DNA of 40,192 bases from an uncultured Clostridium sp. (lineage in GTDB: Bacteria; Bacillota; Clostridia; TANB77; CAG-508). Under the pieces are notes generated by a model. That model did not search any database. It saw only the letters and a program-made list of their open reading frames with translations, and was not told the origin of the DNA. Each line of letters starts with the position of its first letter. Position 1 is the first letter of the stretch. The translations under genes were made by a program, and so were the position numbers. Of the stretch, positions 35,024-40,192 are shown one piece after another. The stretch spans positions 1-40,192 of the forward strand of contig CAOKRC010000014.1 in the NCBI GenBank assembly GCA_948471035.1, written 5' to 3'.

Positions 35024-35380
35024 TTATGCTTCTACTTTTTCTTCTGCTGGTTCAGCTTTTTTTGCAACTGGTTTCTTTATAGAAGTTATTTCAACCTTTG
35101 TATATGGTTGTCTATGTCCTTGTGTTCTTCTATAGTTCTTTTTAGCTTTATATTTGTAAACAATTATTTTTTTACCTTTTCCGTGAGCTACTACTTTTCC
35201 CTCAACTTTAAAGCCTTTAACATAAGGATTTCCTATTTCTATTTTTTCTCCATTAGATACTAGTACTACTTTATCAAATGTAACTTTTTTTCCTTCTTCC
35301 GCATCTAATTTTTCAAAAAATACAACATCACCCTCAGTTACTTTGTATTGTTTTCCACAGCTTTCAATTATTGCGTACAT
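35024..35380 (-). CDS. rplU: 50S ribosomal protein L21
   Basis: The 118-residue protein starts [20 protein letters not shown] and contains [20 protein letters not shown] then QPYTKVEI, the L21 signature. A 14-residue Ala/Glu/Lys tail ([14 protein letters not shown]) extends the usual core. The start follows GGGAGGTG. It is the first gene of a two-gene operon with rpmA; prp (ysxB), usually between them in Firmicutes, is absent. Confidence 0.97.
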   Translation of the reverse strand: MYAIIESCGKQYKVTEGDVVFFEKLDAEEGKKVTFDKVVLVSNGEKIEIGNPYVKGFKVEGKVVAHGKGKKIIVYKYKAKKNYRRTQGHRQPYTKVEITSIKKPVAKKAEPAEEKVEA

Positions 35381-35482
35381 ATATGTACACCTCCCTTTTT
35401 TGTATACTCGCTAATCCTAAATTTTAGGTAGTTAAACTTAATTAACTTTTACAAACCTTAATTAAGCGGATTACAAGTAAGT
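35381..35482 (-). promoter_or_regulatory. 5' leader of rplU
   Basis: A leader of about 100 bases lies between the promoter and rplU. It holds repeated AATTAAG/TTAATTAA strings and ACCTAAAATTTAGG, which can fold. Such leaders often carry L21-responsive control, but I cannot verify the known consensus. Confidence 0.4.
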
Positions 35483-35511
35483 ATTTTATCATAGTTTTTA
35501 GACTTTGTCAA
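35483..35511 (-). promoter_or_regulatory. Promoter of rplU-rpmA
   Basis: Minus strand: consensus TTGACA (complement of 35506-35511), 17-base spacer, TAAAAT (complement of 35483-35488). Confidence 0.85.
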
Positions 35512-35552
35512 TTTTTAGCGGACAATTATTTTAAATTTTTTTATAAAATATC

Positions 35553-35581
35553 TTGCAAACACTCTTAATTTATGCTATATT
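35553..35581 (+). promoter_or_regulatory. Promoter of tRNA-Pro
   Basis: TTGCAA at 35553-35558, 17-base spacer, TATATT at 35576-35581, 22 bases before the tRNA. Confidence 0.7.
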
Positions 35582-35602
35582 ATATAAGTGCTTAAAAAAT
35601 AT

Positions 35603-35678
35603 CGAGGTGTAGCGCAGTTGGTAGCGCGCGTGGTTTGGGACCATGAGGTCGCAGGTTCGATCCCTGTCACCTCGACCA
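35603..35678 (+). tRNA. tRNA-Pro(UGG)
   Basis: The 76-base cloverleaf starts CGAGGTGTAGCGCAGTTGG, has anticodon loop TTTGGGA (anticodon UGG) and T-loop GGTTCGATCCC, and ends with an encoded CCA. It directly borders the mobile element on its 3' side, a usual integration position. Confidence 0.95.
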
Positions 35679-35735
35679 AAAAATCGAATTTCTGTAGAAA
35701 ACTACAGAAGGACGAAAATTATATCAAAAGTGCTA

Positions 35736-35782
35736 AAAACACATTATTTCAAAAGATTGGAATAATGTGTTTTTACTTTTTT
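35736..35782 (+). terminator. Terminator after tRNA-Pro
   Basis: AAAAACACATTATT and AATAATGTGTTTTT pair perfectly over 14 bases around a short loop, followed by a T run. Confidence 0.85.
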
Positions 35783-35818
35783 TAGTCTTCTAAATTCCCT
35801 CTTAATCATTAAAATTCG

Positions 35819-35939
35819 TTCTAGAAAACTGTTCTAGAACAGAAAAAAGTTCAAAGTAAATTATTGTAGAAAATTTTACGAAGAACAAAACCTTGTCATA
35901 TCAAGCATTTAAAGATTATTTTCTAGAAAAATTCTAGAA
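35819..35939. repeat. Four TTCTAGAA palindromes upstream of the rep gene
   Basis: TTCTAGAA occurs at 35819, 35832, 35921 and 35932, in two pairs spaced 13 and 11 bases apart. The position before a replication initiator suggests iteron-like or operator sites. A related palindrome (CTGTAGAAAACTACAG) lies near 35690. Confidence 0.6.
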
Positions 35940-35973
35940 CAAATTAGAAAAATAAAATAGAGGGAGGTCTAAT

Positions 35974-36567
35974 ATGTATGAGTTTACACCATTTAAAAAT
36001 TCAGATATTTTAAATTTTAATAGTTTTATTCAAGTGCCAAGAGAACTATTAGAAAGAGAAGAATATAAAAAACTTACTCCAAATGCAATATTATTATTTT
36101 CTATTTTAGCCGATAGGTTAGAATTATCCTTTAAGCAAATAGATAAAAATTCAAAAATACAATTCTATGATGATAAAGGAAATATGTATGTGATTTTTAA
36201 AAGAGATGAAATTGGAGAAAAACTTCATCTCAAACGTTCAGCACTTGATAATGCTATCAATTTACTTAAAGAGTGTAACCTAATTCAAGAGAAAAAGCAA
36301 GGAAAAAATTTACCTAATATTATTTATTTAGGTAAAACAATTGATACTATTGAGAATGAAAAAATAATAAATTTCAAGAATGCACAAAAACAACACTCAG
36401 GAATGAATAAAACATACACTCCTGAATGTTCAAAATCAACAGTCCATAATAGCTATAATAATAAATATATAAATAATAACAATATAGGAGGCAGTAAAAA
36501 TTCATTTCAAAACTATGAACAAAGGCAATATGATAATTTAGATTATTTATATGCAAATAAGTGTTAA
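35974..36567 (+). CDS. Replication initiator protein A (RepA N-terminal domain)
   Basis: The 197-residue protein starts behind GGGAGG. It reads NSFIQVPRELLEREEYKKLT (about 16-35), PNAILLFSILADRLELS, FKRDEIGEKLHLKRSALDNA and INLLKECNLIQEKKQGKNLP. This is the winged-helix RepA-N domain found in plasmids and mobile elements of Firmicutes. The C-terminal 60 residues are Asn-rich and variable. It is the first gene of the element's operon, with TnpV next. Confidence 0.85.
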   Translation: MYEFTPFKNSDILNFNSFIQVPRELLEREEYKKLTPNAILLFSILADRLELSFKQIDKNSKIQFYDDKGNMYVIFKRDEIGEKLHLKRSALDNAINLLKECNLIQEKKQGKNLPNIIYLGKTIDTIENEKIINFKNAQKQHSGMNKTYTPECSKSTVHNSYNNKYINNNNIGGSKNSFQNYEQRQYDNLDYLYANKC

Positions 36568-36593
36568 AAAATTGATAAAGGAGATTTTATAAT

Positions 36594-36989
36594 ATGGAAA
36601 ATAAAAAATTAAAAGAAAGATTTATTGATGAGAAAACTGGAATTGAATATATAAGAAAAGGCGATTACTATTTTCCAAATTTAATTGATTCAGCTAGTGT
36701 AAAAGCTAATGAACTTGGTAAATATGGAAAGCTAAGATTAAAATATTTATTAGAGCATAAGAAAATAGAATATACAATCCTGTGGCTTGAAAACAAATTG
36801 AGAAGTCATTTATTAGAAATAGATAAGACTGCTAATGAAAGATTTAATCTGCTAATGAAACAATTTGCAAAGCAAGAAAATATAACTGAAGAATTAAAAG
36901 CAAATAATCAAATGGAATGGGGTTGTAGAATGAATAATATTAAAAATCGTGTAGAAGAAATTATATTTAAAGAATTAATTTATGTTTAG
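36594..36989 (+). CDS. TnpV-family transposon-encoded protein
   Basis: The 131-residue protein matches the TnpV pattern: GIEYIRKGDYYFPNL (about 16-30), GKYGKLRLKYLLEHKKI, LENKLRSHLLEIDKTANERF, and near the end NNQMEWGCRMNNIKNRVEEI. Family members are carried by conjugative and mobilizable elements of gut Firmicutes; despite the name, no transposase activity is established. It follows the rep gene by 26 bases. Confidence 0.88.
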   Translation: MENKKLKERFIDEKTGIEYIRKGDYYFPNLIDSASVKANELGKYGKLRLKYLLEHKKIEYTILWLENKLRSHLLEIDKTANERFNLLMKQFAKQENITEELKANNQMEWGCRMNNIKNRVEEIIFKELIYV

Positions 36990-37006
36990 AAAAGAGGTAC
37001 AAGTAT

Positions 37007-37333
37007 ATGAAAAAAAAGAAAGTATATAATATAGATTTATCAGAGTTTAGCGACTTAATAGATAATATGAGAATTGAATTAAAAAGCAAAGATTTAGAAT
37101 ATAAAAAATTGACAGATGAATATTATAAAATTCTAAAAGATTTTCCAAACTTGCAATTAATTTTTGAAGAGCAACTTGAATTAGAACTAAGCAAAGAGGA
37201 ATGTAAAATGCTACAAAAGTTAGTATCAATTTATATTAATATATTAAGTTTTGAAGAAAAAGAATTATTTTTATTAGGTTGTAAAAAAGCTCTCTTATTT
37301 AATAAAAGTATTGATATAATTAGAGAGAACTGA
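37007..37333 (+). CDS. Unknown small helical protein of the mobile element
   Basis: The 108-residue product starts 17 bases after TnpV behind AGAGGT. It is charged and mostly helical (LDLIDNMRIELKSKDLEY-like text; LTDEYYKILKDFPNLQLIFE). No catalytic motif is visible. It has the same strand and spacing as TnpV, so it is probably translated with it. Confidence 0.65.
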   Translation: MKKKKVYNIDLSEFSDLIDNMRIELKSKDLEYKKLTDEYYKILKDFPNLQLIFEEQLELELSKEECKMLQKLVSIYINILSFEEKELFLLGCKKALLFNKSIDIIREN

Positions 37334-37383
37334 TTATTTTAAAATGGAAGAATTTTCAAAATAATTAAAAAACGTAAATTTCA

Positions 37384-37423
37384 TTGACTTCCTTATACAT
37401 TTTAGTTATAATATGTATAAGGA
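37384..37423 (+). promoter_or_regulatory. Promoter and palindromic operator of the AbiE-type module
   Basis: TTGACT at 37384-37389 and TATAAT at 37407-37412 are 17 bases apart. CCTTATACAT (37391-37400) and ATGTATAAGG (37413-37422) are perfect inverted repeats on either side of the -10 box. AbiEi antitoxins are known to repress their own promoter by binding inverted repeats, so this is the probable autoregulatory site. Confidence 0.85.
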
Positions 37424-37433
37424 GGTCAAAAAG

Positions 37434-38018
37434 ATGGAAAATATTGAAATTTTAAAAAATTTTATTGAAAAAAATAATGGTATTCTTTTAACAAGTGATT
37501 TAAAAAAATTAAATATTCATAAACAATATATAAAATTATTATGTGATGAAAATTATATTAATAAACTAGAAAAAGGAGTATATGCAAAAACTGGCAAATC
37601 TGTAAATGATTTCTTTTTATTGCAACAAAGATATAAAACTGGAATTTTTTCACATAATACTGCATTATATTTCTATCATTTAACAGATAGAACACCATTA
37701 AAAGTAGATTTGACTTTTCCTAGTAACATTAGAGTAAACGATGACTTAATTACTGCCCATTATATAAAACAAACTAATTTTGAAGTTGGACAAACAAACT
37801 TAAATTTACAAGATGGAACGACTGTTAGAGTATATGATTTAGAAAGAACTATTATTGATATTATAAGGGATAGAAATAAAATAGACTTACAAATTTTTAA
37901 TACTGCAATGAAAGAATATGCCAAAATAAAAGATAAAGATTTAATTAAATTAAGCAAATATGCAAAAGTATTTAGACTAGAAAACATTTTAAAACAATAT
38001 ATTGAGGTGTTGTTATGA
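37434..38018 (+). CDS. AbiEi-type antitoxin / transcriptional regulator (type IV toxin-antitoxin)
   Basis: The start is the ATG 37434 (MENIEILKNFIEKNNGIL), which has AGGAGG upstream; an earlier in-frame ATG at 37413 lies inside the operator. The 194-residue protein has an N-terminal winged helix (LLTSDLKKLNIHKQYIKLLC; YINKLEKGVYAKTG). The AbiEi core follows, HNTALYFYHLTDRTPLKVDL then VYDLERTIIDIIRDR. Its stop overlaps the toxin start by 4 bases, so the two are translationally coupled. Confidence 0.88.
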   Translation: MENIEILKNFIEKNNGILLTSDLKKLNIHKQYIKLLCDENYINKLEKGVYAKTGKSVNDFFLLQQRYKTGIFSHNTALYFYHLTDRTPLKVDLTFPSNIRVNDDLITAHYIKQTNFEVGQTNLNLQDGTTVRVYDLERTIIDIIRDRNKIDLQIFNTAMKEYAKIKDKDLIKLSKYAKVFRLENILKQYIEVLL

Positions 38019-38866
38019 TAAAAAATGCAATGAGTTTAAAGGCAAAAATAAATAATATAGCAAAAGAAGAAAAAGTATCTCCTCATGCAGTGATGCAAAC
38101 TTATATGCTTGAGAGATTATTAGAAAGAATTTCTATATCCAAATATAAAAGCAATTTTATTTTAAAAGGTGGAATGCTTATTTCTTCTATTTTAGGTATA
38201 GATAATAGGTCTACAATGGATATGGATACCACAATTAAAGGTTTTAAATTAGATGTAGAAAATTTAAACAATATCTTAGAAGACGTTATAAAAATAGATA
38301 TTGATGATAATATTTTATTTAAAATTATTAAAATCGAAAACATTCGAGAAGATGATGATTATGGTGGGCTTAGAGTTCATCTTCAGGCAAATTTTGATGA
38401 AATGCCTGTTGATTTAAAAATAGATGTAACAGCAGGAGATAAAATAACTTACAAAGAAATAAATTATAAATATAATTTGCTATTAGAAGATAGAGATATT
38501 GAAATATGGACATATAATGTTGAAACAATTATAGCTGAAAAGTATGAATCATTAATCAAAAGAAGTATATTAAATACGAGAATAAGAGATTTTTATGACC
38601 TATATATGCTTACACATTTAGATAAGAAAAATATATCAAATAAAGTATTAAAAGATGCAATTATTGAAACATCTAAACACAGAAACACTTATGAAATTAT
38701 AAATAATATAACTACAGTTGAAGACGTAATTGCTTTAATAAAAACAGATAATTCATTAAAAAAGCAATGGGAAAAATATCAGAAAACCTATGAATATGCA
38801 AAGGGAATATCTTATGAAGCATTAACACAAAGTGTAATAAAAATAAAAGATATTTACTTTAAATAA
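38015..38866 (+). CDS. AbiEii-type nucleotidyltransferase toxin
   Basis: The 283-residue protein has the nucleotidyltransferase motifs of AbiEii/AbiGii: FILKGGMLISSILGI (about 48-62), then RSTMDMDTTIKGF (D-x-D metal ligands, about 66-78), a third acidic strand in VDLKIDVTAGD, and YNVETIIAEKYESLIKR (about 167-183). ARDFYDLYML-like text (RIRDFYDLYMLTHL) is also typical. Such toxins block growth of phage-infected cells and stabilise mobile elements. The preceding antitoxin gene overlaps by 4 bases. Confidence 0.9.
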   Translation: MIKNAMSLKAKINNIAKEEKVSPHAVMQTYMLERLLERISISKYKSNFILKGGMLISSILGIDNRSTMDMDTTIKGFKLDVENLNNILEDVIKIDIDDNILFKIIKIENIREDDDYGGLRVHLQANFDEMPVDLKIDVTAGDKITYKEINYKYNLLLEDRDIEIWTYNVETIIAEKYESLIKRSILNTRIRDFYDLYMLTHLDKKNISNKVLKDAIIETSKHRNTYEIINNITTVEDVIALIKTDNSLKKQWEKYQKTYEYAKGISYEALTQSVIKIKDIYFK

Positions 38867-39161
38867 TTACATTTTTTGCTTAACTATTGTGCGTTCTTTA
38901 GGACATGATGTAAGCACAAAAATTAAACAACTAAATATTTTTAGAAGAGATTTCAAAAGGAATTTCTTCTTTTTTTGCACAATTTTTAGAGCAAGAAATG
39001 GCTAAATTTAAACAATTTTTACTTGTTAGAATATTAAAAGCAAGCGACGCATTTATACTCCCGTATAAATACAAATCTAAAATTTCACATCTGAAATTTT
39101 TAAATGGGGAAATTATTCCCCAAACCCCTATAAAAAATTTTGAAAAGGAGCAAATAAATTT
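38867..39161. other. Candidate oriT region
   Basis: The stretch between the toxin gene and mobC has three clustered inverted repeats: ATTTATAC/GTATAAAT (39051-39070), AAAATTTCA/TGAAATTTT (39079-39100) and GGGGAA/TTCCCC (39106-39121), preceded by AAGCAAGCGACGC. Such arrays just upstream of mobC-relaxase genes are typical of transfer origins. The nick site cannot be placed. Confidence 0.5.
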
Positions 39162-39482
39162 ATGAGAGAAAGAACTATAAAACAACAAATTTATTTAAAT
39201 ACACAAGAGAAAAATTTATTAAAGGCAAAATCTAAAAAAGCAGGAATGAACGAATCCGAATTTTTAAGAAGTTGTATTAAGGGTTACAAAATAAGAGAAC
39301 AACCTACAAAAGAAATTAGAGAATTTACAAGAGATATTTCTGGTATAGCAAATAATATAAACCAAATTGCAAGAGCAGTAAATGGAGCGAAATATATTAG
39401 AAATGATGATTTAGAATATATAAATAAAACTATTCATAGTTTCATTTTAGAATTTCAGAAGAAAGTATATTCAAGAGAATAG
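39162..39482 (+). CDS. mobC: MobC-family mobilization (relaxosome) protein
   Basis: The 106-residue protein starts behind AAAGGAG. The N-terminal part is ribbon-helix-helix-like (TIKQQIYLNTQEKNLLKAKS; NESEFLRSCIKGYKI). The family signature is RDISGIANNINQIARAVNG (about 60-78). MobC proteins bind oriT and help the relaxase to open the strand. It precedes the relaxase by 18 bases. Confidence 0.9.
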   Translation: MRERTIKQQIYLNTQEKNLLKAKSKKAGMNESEFLRSCIKGYKIREQPTKEIREFTRDISGIANNINQIARAVNGAKYIRNDDLEYINKTIHSFILEFQKKVYSRE

Positions 39483-39500
39483 TAAAAGGAGGCTTAGTAT

Positions 39501-40151
39501 ATGGCAGTTATGAAAATAAAAACAATCAAAAGTAATTTACAAGCAGTTATCAATTATGGTAAAAATGGAGACAAAACTGATAATGGTATTTTAGTTTCAA
39601 GTATAAATTGTTCTGTACAAACTGCTTATAAAGAAATGTTTCTCACTAAAAAGTTCTTCCATAAAGAAAATAAGACATTGGGTTATCATATAATTCAATC
39701 ATTTAAAGGAAACGAAGTAACTCCAGAAAAAGCAAATCAAATTGGAAAAGAACTTGCTGAAGAATTATGGGGAGATAAATATCAAGTAATCATTTGTACT
39801 CACATAAATAAAGAAAACGTGCATAATCATCTGATTTTAAATTCAGTTTCATTTATGGATGGTAAAAAATATCATAATAGTAATGAAGAAATTGCTTTAA
39901 TGAAAGACACTTCAGATAGATTATGCTTAAAATATGGATTGTCTATTGTGGAAACAGAAAAAGCTAGACAAGAAAAAGTTTTTAGAGATAAAAGAATTGA
40001 TAATTTTAATCGTAGTAATGAAAAAATGCAAAAGATAAATGATATTGATGAGGCAATAAAATCCGTTAAAAAGTATTCTGACTTTAAATTTGTACTAAAT
40101 GCTAAAGGTTATGAAATATATGATAAAGGAAAATACTTTTGTTTATGCTAA
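39501..40151 (+). CDS. MobA/VirD2-type relaxase, N-terminal domain (short ORF)
   Basis: The 216-residue ORF has AVMKIKTIKSNLQAVINYGK (Tyr near residue 18 is the likely nicking residue), LTKKFFHKENKTLGYHIIQS, and the HUH-type histidine motif THINKENVHNHLILNSVSF (about 101-119). Relaxases of this group are usually much longer. Here the frame ends at TAA 40149-40151 after KGKYFCLC, about 40 bases before the window ends. The +1 frame stays open to the end (VYAKLK...), so a frameshift cannot be excluded, but there is no CGG at this place. Confidence 0.85.
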   Translation: MAVMKIKTIKSNLQAVINYGKNGDKTDNGILVSSINCSVQTAYKEMFLTKKFFHKENKTLGYHIIQSFKGNEVTPEKANQIGKELAEELWGDKYQVIICTHINKENVHNHLILNSVSFMDGKKYHNSNEEIALMKDTSDRLCLKYGLSIVETEKARQEKVFRDKRIDNFNRSNEKMQKINDIDEAIKSVKKYSDFKFVLNAKGYEIYDKGKYFCLC

Positions 40152-40192
40152 ACTAAAAATGATCCAAATAATAATTGAAAACAGATCCACCT

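Noticed and set aside
35588..35785. ORF reading GVAQLVARVVWDHEVAGSIPVTST
   Set aside because: It is a translation of tRNA-Pro(UGG) and its terminator, not a protein.
38931..39188. Minus-strand 85-residue ORF overlapping the candidate oriT
   Set aside because: It overlaps the mobC start, has no ribosome binding site and resembles no family; the inverted repeats explain the region better.
40130..40192. A ninth CGG-type shift at the relaxase stop
   Set aside because: There is no CGG near 40140-40151; the stop may be genuine or the gene may be truncated or shifted for another reason.

Overview
The window looks like part of the chromosome of a very AT-rich, endospore-forming member of the Firmicutes, probably an uncultured or gut-associated Clostridia. 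The evidence is strong AGGAGG-type ribosome binding sites, AGA-dominated arginine usage, spoIIR, a spoIVFA/spoIVFB-like pair, a yyaC-like gene, a pilin-like protein of the KGITLV type and the rplU-rpmA pair. No species can be named from the sequence alone.

Layout. (1) 1-5.4 kb: a partial glycoside hydrolase family 2 gene, a RhuM-family gene, a HAD nucleotidase, a GNAT acetyltransferase, an unknown anchored protein, tRNA-Ser(CGA), tadA, tRNA-Arg(CCU) and a 27-residue ORF. (2) 5.4-16.5 kb: ttcA, a small foreign-looking gene, phosphoglucomutase, a UDP-sugar pyrophosphorylase, an unknown gene, spoIIR, murA, yycJ, rlmH and a FAD-Rieske oxidoreductase. (3) 16.7-28 kb, minus strand: a type II fatty acid synthesis cluster, transcribed as acyl-CoA/ACP synthetase, birA, fabD, fabG, fabF, accB, fabZ, accC, accD, accA, fabI. 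A second foreign-looking small gene sits between fabG and fabF on the opposite strand. (4) 28-35.5 kb: an AAA/DUF4143 ATPase, tRNA-Arg(ACG), a pilin-like protein, spoIVFB- and spoIVFA-like genes, a tail-anchored protein, yyaC, rpmA and rplU. (5) 35.6 kb to the end: tRNA-Pro(UGG), then a mobilizable element with repeated palindromes, a RepA-N initiator, TnpV, an AbiE-type toxin-antitoxin pair under a palindromic operator, a candidate oriT, mobC and a short relaxase ORF.

The most striking signal is translational. Six otherwise well-preserved genes (pgcA, spoIIR, murA, the FAD-Rieske gene, fabF, the acyl-CoA synthetase) are each broken by +1 frameshifts, eight in all. Every break falls on a zero-frame CGG codon and is repaired by skipping one base, so that C-GGN is read as a single residue. 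That residue is glycine when GGN is read, and it falls on the strictly conserved Gly of MurA PGGC and of the FabF NMxAG motif. Repaired lengths are normal for the families (MurA 420, FabF 412, PgcA 581 residues). A hand scan of all other recognised genes, roughly ten thousand codons, found no ordinary in-frame CGG. The only exceptions are three codons in the two foreign-looking genes, each of which has its own promoter. In four of the eight sites the next zero-frame codon is TAA. This suggests CGG is not a normal arginine codon here and is decoded as a four-base codon or triggers a +1 shift. The window encodes tRNA-Arg(ACG) and tRNA-Arg(CCU) but no tRNA-Arg(CCG). The tRNA-modification genes tadA and ttcA are also present.

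Intergenic space is rich in dispersed palindromic elements. At least three MITE-like families recur in opposite orientations, and a pair of direct repeats flanks fabD.
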